Shown here: piece after piece, positions 45,450-54,245 of the stretch
How the letters are laid out: each line of letters begins with the position of its first letter
How positions within the stretch are numbered: position 1 is the stretch's first letter
From: VAZQ01 sp963841105
GTDB lineage: Bacteria; Pseudomonadota; Alphaproteobacteria; Rhizobiales; Xanthobacteraceae
NCBI GenBank assembly: GCA_963841105.1
Contig: CAWJCB010000035.1
Span: 263,973 to 327,972 of the forward strand
Length of the DNA: 64,000 nt
Direction of reading: 5' to 3'
Notes under the pieces: generated by a model
Databases searched by the model: none
What the model was told of the DNA's origin: nothing
The model's input: the letters and a program-made list of their open reading frames with translations, nothing else
Translations under genes and position numbers: made by a program

Positions 45450-45800
45450 GGTTGCCTCCTCGCCAGATGCAGCCGCAGGGAAGCTCGAACCATTCTCGCC
45501 CTCAGCTCGCCGACAGACTGCGATCGCCCGCCGCGTTCCCGGGGTAGGCGGCGGAATAATAACACAGGCCGTATTCAGAGTAAGAGATTGTTGCCAATGG
45601 GAGCAGACACCGAATGCGAACCATTATCATCTGCGAGATCAGCCCCAGCGTCGCGCACACCAACAAGGGGTGCGCCATCGTAATGCGCGCCGGACCGAAG
45701 GAGTGTGAGCCGCCTCACAGTTGCAACAAAGGGGGGCCGGAAGGGCGACTGCGCGACAGGCGGAGAAACCGTTGCCCCTGGCCGTCATAGCGGCATCACG
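45450..45800. other. gene-free stretch, 351 bases
   Basis: Between the TPR gene start and the Rieske ferredoxin stop I find no coding signal, terminator or clear repeat. The TPR promoter should be at the left edge. Confidence 0.35.
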
Positions 45801-46149
45801 TCAGCGGCCTCGTGCCTCCTCCTTCGTCACGCGGACAAAGAGCTTGCCGTCCATGCTCTTTATCGGAAATGTTTGGAGTGGCTCGATGACCGGCGCGCCG
45901 AGCGCTTTTCCAGTGCGAATATCGAAGCGGCCTTGATGGTAAGGACACTCGACCACGCAGTCGACAACCACGCCGTCGGAGAGATACGCATGTTCGTGAG
46001 TGCACAGTATCCTGGGTGGCATAAAACTGCCCTTTGGCCCGGTAGACCGCGATTGCAAGCTCGCCAATAACGCGCTGCTCGACATCTTCGTCCTCAAACT
46101 CGGCAGCGATGCCCACGAAGTGCCAATCCTCCCCGGCGTCGTTGCTCAT
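45801..46149 (-). CDS. Rieske-type [2Fe-2S] ferredoxin, one frameshift
   Basis: Small electron carrier of about 115 residues when corrected. Cluster ligands are in CTHEHAYL (Cys, His) and CPYHQGRFD (Cys, His), the Rieske pattern CxH...CxxH. The gene starts at 46149 (MSNDAGEDWHFVGIAAEFED) and breaks near 46008, where GATACTGTGCAC has one base too many. The family sequence resumes immediately with CTHEHA and continues to LFVRVTKEEARGR. It lies 24 bases after the desaturase gene and is probably that enzyme's redox partner. Confidence 0.82.
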
Positions 46150-46173
46150 TCGGGCATTCCGCCTTGCGATGGC

Positions 46174-47178
46174 TCAATCAAGCCGGCAAAGCCAACTGTC
46201 GTTGACGCTCTGCTTGTTCCTTTTGCGCTCCTCCAGGATGCGCCTGGCTTCGTCCTCCGAGACGATGCAGGTGCGGCGGACCTTCTTGTCCACGGCCCAC
46301 AGGCTCTCGCCCATCGGCTTGAGCTGATCTCCGACGATCCGATTGAGGGCAGGAAGCGCAAAAAAAGGCACCTGCGGACAAACGTGATGCTCTGAGTGGT
46401 AGGGCATGTTCCAGCACAGCATGCGCATCAGGCGGCTCGCCTTGGTGGAGCGCGTGTTGGTGCGCACGTCAGGGCCCTCGTCACAGCCTTTGTGCTCGGC
46501 GATGCGCCAGGCGCGCTGAAGAGGCTCCCCCATGATGCGAGGAATGATCCAGTAGACGAGAGGCGCAAAGCTGCCGAACGCGACCGCCAAGGCGGCAACC
46601 GCGCCATACACGGCCAGCATGATGCGGGCCTCGTTGTAGATCCGCGGCAGATCCTGCTTCGGCACATACCAGGAATCCTGCGGGCGCATCCGGCCGAAGG
46701 CGTGCTTGGTGATGACGACGGGAAAGGTGGTCCATAACCGCCATCCCAGGAGTTGCTCGCCGTAGTGCCGCCATGTGGTCGGACTGGGCAAGACCATGGC
46801 GGGATCCATGCCCTGGATCTGCGTGTAGGTGTGATGGACGGCGTGACGGTAGCGGTACCAGGTGGGCTGGATGATGTAGACGAGGCTCACGAACCAGTAG
46901 ACCGCCTCGTTGAGCCGGCGCGTGCGGAACGCGGTGCCGTGGCTGCACTCGTGCATAGGCGCGAACAGGCAGGCGAGCAGGATGCCATGCACGAGCATCA
47001 TCGGCAGCATGAACAGAGTGCCGCTCGTCAGATAGATGCCGGTTCCGCTCACTCCGATCGCGGCAAAATGCCCGCAGAGATAGGTCAGTCCGATCCGATC
47101 ATTGCGGCGCGTGAGCTGCTTGCGGTCCTTCTTGTTAATGAGTTGAAACGGGTCAAACACCATCTCCTGGCGTTTCAT
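46174..47178 (-). CDS. membrane fatty acid desaturase / hydroxylase superfamily protein
   Basis: Integral membrane diiron enzyme of 334 residues. The three histidine boxes are HECSHG (His76, His80), RHAVHHTY (His112, His115, His116) and PYHSEHHVCP, with four or more hydrophobic segments between them. It could desaturate, hydroxylate or ketolate a lipid-like substrate. A Rieske ferredoxin gene follows in the same direction, which suggests electron delivery by a Rieske protein, as in some bacterial alkane or sterol oxygenases. Substrate not determinable. Confidence 0.9.
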   Translation of the reverse strand: MKRQEMVFDPFQLINKKDRKQLTRRNDRIGLTYLCGHFAAIGVSGTGIYLTSGTLFMLPMMLVHGILLACLFAPMHECSHGTAFRTRRLNEAVYWFVSLVYIIQPTWYRYRHAVHHTYTQIQGMDPAMVLPSPTTWRHYGEQLLGWRLWTTFPVVITKHAFGRMRPQDSWYVPKQDLPRIYNEARIMLAVYGAVAALAVAFGSFAPLVYWIIPRIMGEPLQRAWRIAEHKGCDEGPDVRTNTRSTKASRLMRMLCWNMPYHSEHHVCPQVPFFALPALNRIVGDQLKPMGESLWAVDKKVRRTCIVSEDEARRILEERKRNKQSVNDSWLCRLD

Positions 47179-47305
47179 ACGGAAAATCTCCTGCGAGCCC
47201 TGCGCATTCCTCTTCGGTCACCATTAGAGTCTCAAAAGCACGGCTATAAAGCAAATTGAAAGTGGTTCTGTCGAGTTTCCGGTCATCCACGACGGAGCGC
47301 AGGGC

Positions 47306-48199
47306 TTACTGTAGGTGCGCAAAGCGCGCATCCAGAATGCTTGTCAAATGCATGGGGACGGTGACGCTTCCGAGTTTGCGCTGAAGGGCAATCGCCGCCT
47401 GCATCCCTTGCTCATCGATCTCACAGTCAAAATGCAGATCGTCGAATTCACGCGCGATTGATCTCACCATGGTCGCGTGCGAGATGCCGAAGCAGCGGGC
47501 GCCGAAATCTGCCCATTCGTCCCGATGATCGGCCGCATATCGGTAGCACCGGCGACAGCCGCGAAGCACGGCCGCAATGACATCGCCTTCCTGAGCAAGC
47601 GCGTCGTTGTTCGCAACCACAATGGTCCACTGCATCCGGGGCGCGAAATCGCACCGGTTAAGCCCGAGCCAAACGTTGAAATATCCGGCCTCCTCGCCGA
47701 TGGTGACGTGCGGCTCTGAAATAATCGCGCCGTCCAGCTCGCCCCGCGCCAGCATGTCGAGGATTTGCGGATAGCGCGGCCCGAGACCGACAATGGTCAC
47801 GTCTTTGTCGGGGTCGATGCCGTGATGCCGCAGCAACTCGCGCATGTACCAATCGCTGCAGCTGCCGCGACTCAACACTCCCAATCGCGACCCGGCGATG
47901 TCCGGCCACGCCGAGAATTGCGGGCATGCGACAAAAAATTGCACGGCGCCCCGACGGACCCCGCTGCCGACCACCTTGAACCGCGCGCCTCGGGCGATGG
48001 CCGTCAATCCAGGCGGCGTGCCCAGCTCGCCTATGCGCAGGCGCCCCGAATCGATCTCCGCCGCAATTTCCGGGCCTCCAAACACAACCCGAAGGCTAAG
48101 ATCAATTCCCTCCTCGCGGAAAAAACCCTTCTCGATGCCTAGCCTGAGCTGCAGGCCACATCGATCGGTGGGAACGCCGTAACTAATGGAATGCGCCAT
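47306..48199 (-). CDS. THI5/NMT1-like protein without signal peptide
   Basis: Protein of 297 residues from the ATG at 48199 (MAHSISYGVPTDRCGLQLRL). The SsuA/THI5-like fold is clear: GIEKGFFREEGIDLSLRVVF, IDSGRLRIGELGTPPG, DMLARGELDGAIISEPHV. Unlike transporter receptors it has no signal peptide, so it is likely cytosolic. An upstream in-frame extension lacks any signal sequence too. Cytosolic THI5-like proteins can be enzymes or ligand sensors. It is divergent from an ABC importer operon and may sense or process the same ligand; that is inference. Confidence 0.82.
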   Translation of the reverse strand: MAHSISYGVPTDRCGLQLRLGIEKGFFREEGIDLSLRVVFGGPEIAAEIDSGRLRIGELGTPPGLTAIARGARFKVVGSGVRRGAVQFFVACPQFSAWPDIAGSRLGVLSRGSCSDWYMRELLRHHGIDPDKDVTIVGLGPRYPQILDMLARGELDGAIISEPHVTIGEEAGYFNVWLGLNRCDFAPRMQWTIVVANNDALAQEGDVIAAVLRGCRRCYRYAADHRDEWADFGARCFGISHATMVRSIAREFDDLHFDCEIDEQGMQAAIALQRKLGSVTVPMHLTSILDARFAHLQ

Positions 48200-48354
48200 A
48201 TAAAGGTGCTCTCCCGCAGTTAAAGTCCTCAACGTGACCCCTGGAATATAGCTGCGCGCCCGCGGAATGCAGCTATAACAGTCGCTCTGCTTCCAAGTGG
48301 GGCGACAAGTGGGGCGACCCCTCGAATTCCGGAGACCTTTGCAAAGGAACGGCC

Positions 48355-49467
48355 ATGGCTTCATCAACGGGAATGACCCGGCGCGAGTTTTTTGCCGGCG
48401 CTGCGGCAGGCACTGGCGCCGCTGTTGCAGGATCGACATTTCCACGCCCGGCAATCGCGCAGCTCGTGAAAGTCCGCTACACGCTCTCGTGGCTGCCGAC
48501 CGGCCAATATGCGTACATTTATTCCGCGCGCCAGCTCGGATATTTCAAGCAACGCGGCATCGATCTCGACATTTCGCGGGGCTACGGCTCCATGGCGGCC
48601 ATTCAGGCCGTCTCCACTGGACAGTTCGAAATGGGCGGAGCGCAGACCGGCGCCACCCTGCTCTCGATGATGAAGGGGCTGGATCTACGGATCCTCGGCA
48701 CGCAAGGCTATGATGCCACACTGGGCATCGTCGCTCCCGAGAAAGGACCGATCAAAAGCCCGAAGGATCTGGAAGGCAAGAAGATCGGCGTTTCCGCCGC
48801 GGGCGGCGACACGCCTTTCCTGCCGGCCTATTGCCGCCTGGTCGGCGTTGACTTCAGCAAGGTCTCTGTCGTCCAGCTCGACAGCAAGATCCTGGAGCAA
48901 GCCGCCATGTCCGGCATCGTTGACGCCGTCATCGTGACCGGACTGAGCTCGATTCCAAATTTCGTTTCGGAGAATTTTCCGATCAGGATGATGCCCTTCT
49001 CCGAGGCCGGCTTGCAATTCTATTGGCTCAATACGCTGACCAGCGGCAGCTTTCTGGCGAAAAACAAGGAGCTTGTCAACAACGTGCAGATGGGCATCCT
49101 CGACGGCATGAAATTCATGCTGCTCAATCCGCAGGAAGCTATGGAAAGGCATATAAAGGAGCACGAGGAGCTCGCGCTCGGTAAAAACGGAAAGCTCTAT
49201 GTCGAGCTTGGGCTCGGCATGACGCGCGCCATCATGGCGGCTCCTGAATCGATCGAGCATGGTCTCGGTTACACTGATCTCGGCAAGATCGACGAGCAGG
49301 CAAAGATCGTGAAACAATACGCTGCGGCGCCGAACGATCGCGAGCTGCCGAAGGCGGATGCTTTCTGCAGCAACAATCCCGAGGGGAAGGTGACCTTGAC
49401 CGCCGCGGAATGGGACCAGGTGCGATCCAGCACGCAAAAATATGCAAAGCTCCTGGGCAAGGCTTAG
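48355..49467 (+). CDS. ABC transporter substrate-binding protein, NMT1/SsuA type, Tat signal
   Basis: Periplasmic receptor of 370 residues. A Tat signal (MTRREFFAGAAAGTGAAVAG) leads to the mature VKVRYTLSWLPTGQYAYIYS, followed by GYFKQRGIDLDISRGYGS and AVSTGQFEMGGAQTG, typical of riboflavin/pyrimidine/sulfonate-type receptors. First gene of a rightward importer operon: receptor, ATPase, permease. The opening around YTLSWLPTGQYA recalls receptors for thiamine or pyrimidine precursors, but the ligand is unknown. Confidence 0.92.
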   Translation: MASSTGMTRREFFAGAAAGTGAAVAGSTFPRPAIAQLVKVRYTLSWLPTGQYAYIYSARQLGYFKQRGIDLDISRGYGSMAAIQAVSTGQFEMGGAQTGATLLSMMKGLDLRILGTQGYDATLGIVAPEKGPIKSPKDLEGKKIGVSAAGGDTPFLPAYCRLVGVDFSKVSVVQLDSKILEQAAMSGIVDAVIVTGLSSIPNFVSENFPIRMMPFSEAGLQFYWLNTLTSGSFLAKNKELVNNVQMGILDGMKFMLLNPQEAMERHIKEHEELALGKNGKLYVELGLGMTRAIMAAPESIEHGLGYTDLGKIDEQAKIVKQYAAAPNDRELPKADAFCSNNPEGKVTLTAAEWDQVRSSTQKYAKLLGKA

Positions 49468-49498
49468 TAACCCGGATGGAGCAAATGCGACATCCGGG
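49468..49498. repeat. degenerate CCCGGAT-type repeat
   Basis: TAACCCGGATGGAG...GACATCCGGG directly after the receptor gene stop: a degenerate member of the GTAGCCCGGAT family at 9225-9341 and 13738-13774. It lies in the 134-base spacer before the ATPase gene. Confidence 0.55.
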
Positions 49499-49601
49499 GG
49501 TACCCGCATCTCGCCACAGCGCGTCGAGGTACGCGCGGGAACGCGCTTATGGGTTGCGGGCTGCGCTGAAGGCGAAAGACCTGGGGTGGCAAGGCTGAGG
49601 G

Positions 49602-50372
49602 ATGCAGCCTGAAATCAGCTGTCAAGGCGTACGCAAGGTATTTGGAAGGGGTCCGGCTGCGTTCGAGGCTGTGACCGCTGCAACGTTTTCCATCGAGAAA
49701 GGCGAATTCGTCTGCCTGCTCGGACCCAGTGGCTGCGGCAAAAGCACCCTGCTGATGATGATCGCCGGTCTTGAGGCGGTGACGGAAGGGAGGATCCTCA
49801 CCGGCGGCACGGTGATGACGCAGCCGCGCGCGGAGATCGGCATCGTCTTCCAGGATCCGACCTTGCTGCCCTGGAAGACGACCCTGCAGAACGTTCTTTT
49901 TCCTATTGAGGTCATGCGCCGCGATCGTTCAGCTTATGTGGGCCGGGCGATGGACCTTCTGCGGCTCGTGCGGCTCGATGACGCCGTGAGCAAGCGGCCG
50001 AGCCAGCTCTCCGGCGGCATGCGACAGCGGGTCTCGCTCTGCCGCGCGCTCATCGGCGATCCCAGCATCCTCCTGATGGATGAGCCGTTCAGCGCGCTCG
50101 ATGCGATTACGCGCGACGACATGAACATCGTGTTGCTTGAGCTGTGGGAGCGCTACCGCAAGACGGTGCTGTTCGTGACGCACAGCATTCGCGAGGCGGT
50201 TCTCCTGTCAGACCGCGTGCTGGTCATGGGAAAAAGCCCCGCCAAGATCATCGCCGAGGTCAAGGTGCCCTTTGCAAGGCCGCGCGGTTTTGCCATCGGG
50301 GAAACCTCGCAGTTCAACGAGCTCTGCGCGAACTTGCGCAATCAGATCGAGATCGCGCGCCATGCAAGATAG
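49602..50372 (+). CDS. ABC transporter ATP-binding protein, SsuB-like
   Basis: ATPase of 256 residues with Walker A LLGPSGCGKST, Q-loop IVFQDPTLLPWKTT, signature LSGGMRQRVSLCRAL, Walker B ILLMDEPFSALD and switch His in FVTHSIREAV. All are intact. Second gene of the rightward importer; the permease gene starts 15 bases after its stop. Confidence 0.94.
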   Translation: MQPEISCQGVRKVFGRGPAAFEAVTAATFSIEKGEFVCLLGPSGCGKSTLLMMIAGLEAVTEGRILTGGTVMTQPRAEIGIVFQDPTLLPWKTTLQNVLFPIEVMRRDRSAYVGRAMDLLRLVRLDDAVSKRPSQLSGGMRQRVSLCRALIGDPSILLMDEPFSALDAITRDDMNIVLLELWERYRKTVLFVTHSIREAVLLSDRVLVMGKSPAKIIAEVKVPFARPRGFAIGETSQFNELCANLRNQIEIARHAR

Positions 50373-50387
50373 AGCTATGGGATCGTC

Positions 50388-51212
50388 ATGATGGAGGAGC
50401 GCGCACCGGCTGTCATTGCAGCGCGCGGCCTCGATTCGAGCGCGCTTTGGGCGACGCTGCGCTCCAGCCATCTGATCGTCGTGCTGCCGGTCGCCACCGC
50501 GTTCCTGTTCCTGCTCGCCTGGCAGGCGATTGCCACCTACGGAGAAATCCCGCCAGCCATCCTGCCCCCGCCAACGATGGTGATCGAGCAACTGACGAGC
50601 AATTTTCCTCTCATCATGAAGCATACGATCCCGACCACGTACGAGACACTCCTTGCATTTGGCATATCAATTCCGCTCGGCATCGCCCTTGCCGGCCTGA
50701 TGGTCTATTCGACCGTGGCGTATCGGGCGCTCTATCCCAACATCGTGTTCTTCCAACTCATCCCGAAGATCGCGCTGGCACCGCTTTTCATCGTCTGGCT
50801 CGGAATCGGCTCGTCGTCGCGCGTCACGTTCTCGATATTCATCTCGTTCTTTCCGATTCTGGTGGCCACGGCGGCTGGCCTCCAGTCGGTCGAGACGACG
50901 ATGCTGCGGCTCTGCCGGTCGTTGCGGATGTCGGAATGGCAGGTCCTGATCCGGGTACGCTTTCCGACATCGCCCCCTTTCATCTTCAGCGGCATGAAGG
51001 TTGCCGTCACGCTGGCGATCATCGGAATTGTCGTCGGTGAGTTCATCGCCTCGCAACAGGGTCTCGGCTATCTGATCCTGTTTGCCTCCTCTCGCCAGCA
51101 GACGGATCTGGCGCTGGCTTGCATCGCGGTTTTGTGCATCGTCGGCCTCGTCCTCTATGGCGGTGTCGTGTTGTGTGAGAAGATGGTGATGAAATTCTAC
51201 GACATCCGCTGA
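50388..51212 (+). CDS. ABC transporter permease, SsuC-like
   Basis: Inner-membrane permease of 274 residues with about six helices and the conserved cytoplasmic loop MLRLCRSLRMSEWQVLIRVR followed by SPPFIFSGMKVAVTLAIIG. It completes the receptor-ATPase-permease importer beginning at 48355. A tandem ATG ATG at 50388 makes the exact first residue ambiguous by one codon. Confidence 0.92.
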   Translation: MMEERAPAVIAARGLDSSALWATLRSSHLIVVLPVATAFLFLLAWQAIATYGEIPPAILPPPTMVIEQLTSNFPLIMKHTIPTTYETLLAFGISIPLGIALAGLMVYSTVAYRALYPNIVFFQLIPKIALAPLFIVWLGIGSSSRVTFSIFISFFPILVATAAGLQSVETTMLRLCRSLRMSEWQVLIRVRFPTSPPFIFSGMKVAVTLAIIGIVVGEFIASQQGLGYLILFASSRQQTDLALACIAVLCIVGLVLYGGVVLCEKMVMKFYDIR

Positions 51213-51222
51213 CAAGCCGCGA

Positions 51223-51504
51223 TCACCGAGAATTGGAAACCGGCGAACCGGCGGCCGCGGTGTCATGTTCAAGTAGAAAACGACGACAGGCTTTCACAAG
51301 TGTCGTCTCCGGTGATCCGCAGCCACGCTCGTTCTCCGGCACGTGCGTTTCCCACCACCGCATGATCGCAATCAACGGATTGACTTGCGCGAATTCGTCG
51401 CCCGTCGAGCTCGACGCGATGCTGATAGCGCGATTCACGACTTCGCCCTGGTCCGCCGACAGATCGAACTCGGTCGATCCGATGAAATCATCATCCATGT
51501 CCAT
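51223..51504 (-). CDS. conserved-type hypothetical protein, 93 residues
   Basis: Small acidic soluble protein (MDMDDDFIGSTEFDLSADQG, then EVVNRAISIASSSTGDEF, NPLIAIMRWWETHVPE, LVKACRRFLLEHD). It has strong amino acid patterning and predicted helices, and converges with the permease gene ten bases away. I recognise the general sequence style from Bradyrhizobium-like genomes but know no function. Confidence 0.7.
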   Translation of the reverse strand: MDMDDDFIGSTEFDLSADQGEVVNRAISIASSSTGDEFAQVNPLIAIMRWWETHVPENERGCGSPETTLVKACRRFLLEHDTAAAGSPVSNSR

Positions 51505-51590
51505 CGCAGCACTTTGCCTTTAAGTGCGCCCACCGGCACTCGTTTGACGTTACCATCTCCAACGACCAAACAAACACTCGGCTTATGCCG

Positions 51591-52283
51591 TCATGCATAC
51601 TGGGTCCCGGTCGAGGGTGATGCTTCGCCTCGGCGCGGTCGCGCCTCCGTCCGCGCAAACCGGATCAGGGAGAAATGCCCCAGCGGCGGCATCGGACGAC
51701 GCTCGACAATGCGCACCCCGGGATGCCCGGCGGCCCATTGGGCCAGACGTTCCCAGCGGAATTCCGCGCGCCAGCCCAATCGCCGCGCCACCGGGGCAAA
51801 GCCTTGCTCGAAGACGCGCCGCAGCCCCTCCTCGGCGCCGAGATGGTTGACCAAGATGATCTCCCCGCTCGGCTTGGTCACGCGGGCAATCTCATCGAGA
51901 GCGGCCTCGGGATCGGGCACCGCGGTGATGACGTATTGCGCAACCACCGCATCGAAAGACCCATCGGGAAAGCCGAGATGCTGTGCATCCATCACGGCCA
52001 GCGCCTCGACGTTGGCAAGCTTGTGCTTGACGGCCCGCTCGTGCGCCCTGCGCAGCATCGGCTCGCTATAGTCCACCCCGACAACACGGACGGCCGGCGG
52101 GTAATCGGTCAGTGAGATTCCTGTGCCGATGCCGATGTCGAGAATACGACCGCCAATCCGTTCGGCAGCGGCAATGGAAGCCTTGCGGCCGCTGCTGAAC
52201 ACCGCTCCAAAGACAAGATCATAGATCGGCGCCCACCGCGCGTACGCCTTGGCTACCGTGGCAATGTCGATCTCGCCTGCCAT
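51591..52283 (-). CDS. SAM-dependent methyltransferase, PmtA-like (phosphatidylethanolamine N-methyltransferase candidate)
   Basis: Methyltransferase of 230 residues from the ATG at 52283. The family pattern is VAKAYARWAPIYDLVFGAVF near the N-terminus, SAM motif RILDIGIGTGISL, VVGVDYSEPMLRRAHERAV, and FDAVVAQYVITAVPDPEAAL. This matches the UbiE-like phospholipid N-methyltransferases of the Rhodobacter/Bradyrhizobium kind that make phosphatidylcholine. An upstream extension to 52457 overlaps mnmA and is rejected. It follows mnmA by 16 bases. The phospholipid role is by similarity. Confidence 0.82.
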   Translation of the reverse strand: MAGEIDIATVAKAYARWAPIYDLVFGAVFSSGRKASIAAAERIGGRILDIGIGTGISLTDYPPAVRVVGVDYSEPMLRRAHERAVKHKLANVEALAVMDAQHLGFPDGSFDAVVAQYVITAVPDPEAALDEIARVTKPSGEIILVNHLGAEEGLRRVFEQGFAPVARRLGWRAEFRWERLAQWAAGHPGVRIVERRPMPPLGHFSLIRFARTEARPRRGEASPSTGTQYA

Positions 52284-52299
52284 TGCCCCCCCAACAAAC

Positions 52300-53484
52300 C
52301 TACAGCGGCAGACCGGAGGCTGCCCGCGTTTGCGCGGGCCGTCTACCTGCTGGAATGGCGCTGCGGATGAAGCCGCCGCCGAGGACTCGCGCCTGGCTGC
52401 CGCGTGCATTGTAGAAAACGCAAGCCTGCCCCGGCGAGACGCCTTCCTCGCTGTCAACGAGATCCACCTCGATTGCCTCCGCGCCCCGGCTCAGCCATGC
52501 CGCTTGCGGCGAACGGGTGGAGCGCACCTTGATGAAGATCTCGTGCCACCCCGCGCACAAGGCCTGATCGATCGCACCGTCACCCAGCCAGTTGACTTCC
52601 CGCAACTTGATCCGGCTGGTGCGCAGCGCCTCACGGGGACCAACCACGACCCGCCGCGAGGCTGCGTCGAGCCGCACCACGTAGAGCGGATGTCCCGCCG
52701 CGATACCCAACCCACGCCGCTGTCCGACGGTGAAATGAATGATGCCGGGATGCGAGCCGAGCACCCGCCCCTCGCCGTCCACGATGTCGCCGGGCTGGGC
52801 GGCGCCGGGCTTGAGTCGCTCGATCACATCGCCATAGCGGCCCGAAGGTACGAAGCAGATGTCCTGGCTGTCGTGCTTGTCAGCAACGGGAAGGCCGAAG
52901 CGGCGTGCCAGCTCGCGGGTCTGCGCCTTGGTCATGTCGCCGAGCGGAAAGCGCAGGAAATCGAGCTGCTCGCGGGTTGTGGCAAAGAGGAAATAGCTCT
53001 GGTCGCGATCAGCATCGCGCGCGCAAAAGAGGCCGCGGCTGCCGTCCTGCAGAAGACGCGAAGCCACGTAGTGGCCGGTCGCCAGCACCTGACCGCCAAG
53101 CTCGCGCGCCGTCTCGAGCAGGTCGCGAAACTTGATGGACTGGTTGCATTCGACGCAAGGAACCGGCGTCTCGCCTGCCACGTAGCTCTCGGCGAAACGG
53201 TCGATGACCACCTCCTTGAAACGACCCTCATAATCAAGGACATAGTGAGGGATGCCGATGCGGTCGGCCACCGCGCGCGCGTCGTAGATATCCTGTCCGG
53301 CGCAACAGGCGCCTGAGCGATGCGTGGCCGCGCCGTGGTCGTAGAGCTGAAGCGTCACGCCGACGACATCGTAGCCCTCCTCCTTGAGGAGCGCCGCGGT
53401 AACTGATGAATCCACTCCGCCCGACATGGCAACGACCACGCGGGTGTCCTGCGGACGACCTTCCTTGTCCAGGCTGTTGCGCAC
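52300..53484 (-). CDS. mnmA: tRNA-specific 2-thiouridylase
   Basis: Adds sulfur to uridine 34 of tRNA-Lys, tRNA-Glu and tRNA-Gln; 394 residues. The PP-loop is VVVAMSGGVDSSVTAALL, and the catalytic cysteines lie in PCVECNQSIKF and DSQDICFVP. The tRNA-binding ATGHYV and VGQRRGLGIAAGHPLYVV blocks and the C-terminal beta-barrel are present. A short Pro/Arg/Ala-rich tail extends beyond the domain. It is divergent from the SciP gene across about 255 bases. Confidence 0.96.
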   Translation of the reverse strand: MRNSLDKEGRPQDTRVVVAMSGGVDSSVTAALLKEEGYDVVGVTLQLYDHGAATHRSGACCAGQDIYDARAVADRIGIPHYVLDYEGRFKEVVIDRFAESYVAGETPVPCVECNQSIKFRDLLETARELGGQVLATGHYVASRLLQDGSRGLFCARDADRDQSYFLFATTREQLDFLRFPLGDMTKAQTRELARRFGLPVADKHDSQDICFVPSGRYGDVIERLKPGAAQPGDIVDGEGRVLGSHPGIIHFTVGQRRGLGIAAGHPLYVVRLDAASRRVVVGPREALRTSRIKLREVNWLGDGAIDQALCAGWHEIFIKVRSTRSPQAAWLSRGAEAIEVDLVDSEEGVSPGQACVFYNARGSQARVLGGGFIRSAIPAGRRPAQTRAASGLPL

Positions 53485-53668
53485 GAGGGTGCTGTCTGCT
53501 CCGGCGAAACCAGGGGAAGCTCACCCAATTATATGCAGTCATCCCCGGAAGCGCGAGCACCAGCCTGGCCACCATGCCGCGGCCGTGGCGCTCAAGCCGC
53601 GGCAACTGAAAAGGAGCATTGCCGCCGGCAAAACGTTGCGCGGCATTTACCTATTTGAAACGATGCGC

Positions 53669-53683
53669 TTAGGCAAATTTTAA
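53669..53683 (+). promoter_or_regulatory. candidate CtrA-binding site upstream of sciP
   Basis: TTAG-N7-TTAA, one mismatch from the CtrA consensus TTAA-N7-TTAA, 57 bases before the sciP ATG. In Caulobacter sciP is activated by CtrA, so the position fits; binding here is inference. Confidence 0.45.
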
Positions 53684-53739
53684 GCCGGGGCAGGTACCGT
53701 TGCTCCCATAGTTGATTGGTCGAGTGCGTGAGTATCCAC

Positions 53740-54015
53740 ATGACGGAGCCCCTGCGTCCAAGGGCGAAATATGTCATCGGGCCCGACGGAAGCCCTTTGA
53801 CGATCGCTGATCTGCCCGCGCCGGGCACCAAGCGCTGGGTGATCCGCCGCAAGGCCGAGGTCGTCGCAGCGGTTCGCGGCGGACTGCTCTCGCTGGAGGA
53901 GGCCTGCAGCCGCTACACGCTTACTGTCGAGGAATTCCTGTCCTGGCAATATTCCATCGACCAGCACGGGCTTGCCGGCCTGCGCACCACGCGCATCCAG
54001 CAGTATCGGCAGTAA
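53740..54015 (+). CDS. sciP: SciP-like cell-cycle regulator (DUF1153)
   Basis: Small helix-turn-helix protein of 91 residues, the usual SciP length. Family blocks are YVIGPDGSPLTIADLPAPGT, KRWVIRRKAEVVAAVRGGLL, SLEEACSRYTLTVEEFLSWQ and HGLAGLRTTRIQQYRQ. In Caulobacter it blocks CtrA-dependent transcription by contacting CtrA. An upstream TTG in frame at 53716 is ignored in favour of the ATG at 53740. A CtrA-like site lies 57 bases upstream. Confidence 0.93.
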   Translation: MTEPLRPRAKYVIGPDGSPLTIADLPAPGTKRWVIRRKAEVVAAVRGGLLSLEEACSRYTLTVEEFLSWQYSIDQHGLAGLRTTRIQQYRQ

Positions 54016-54146
54016 GGTTTTCGTAATCGATCCGTGTCGGCCGGCCGGGTATGGCCGGGCGTTTCGCCCGGCGCGCATTAGCGACGCTGAAAGCAGCGGC
54101 GTTTCCCACTGACTACCAACGAGTTGCGTCGCGCTTGCGAGGTTTC

Positions 54147-54229
54147 GTAGGTTGGGTCGAGCTTGCGAGACCCAACATTCTGGGCACAATTCCCAGTGTT
54201 GGGTCTCGTGAAGAACTCGATCAACCTAC
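54147..54229. repeat. GTAGGTTGGGT...ACCCAACCTAC-type inverted repeat
   Basis: An 83-base palindrome: GTAGGTTGGGTCGAGCTTGC with GAGACCCAACA on the left, TGTTGGGTCTCG with AACTCGATCAACCTAC on the right. The outer and inner arms form a stacked cruciform. It sits 17 bases before the SDR gene start, so its hairpin could hinder or modulate translation of that gene. Confidence 0.75.
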
Positions 54230-54245
54230 CGCAAGGTGTGAAATC

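Noticed and set aside
48355..51212. Confident assignment as a thiamine-precursor or taurine importer
   Set aside because: The receptor fold is shared by many ligands and no riboswitch or linked catabolic gene fixes the substrate.
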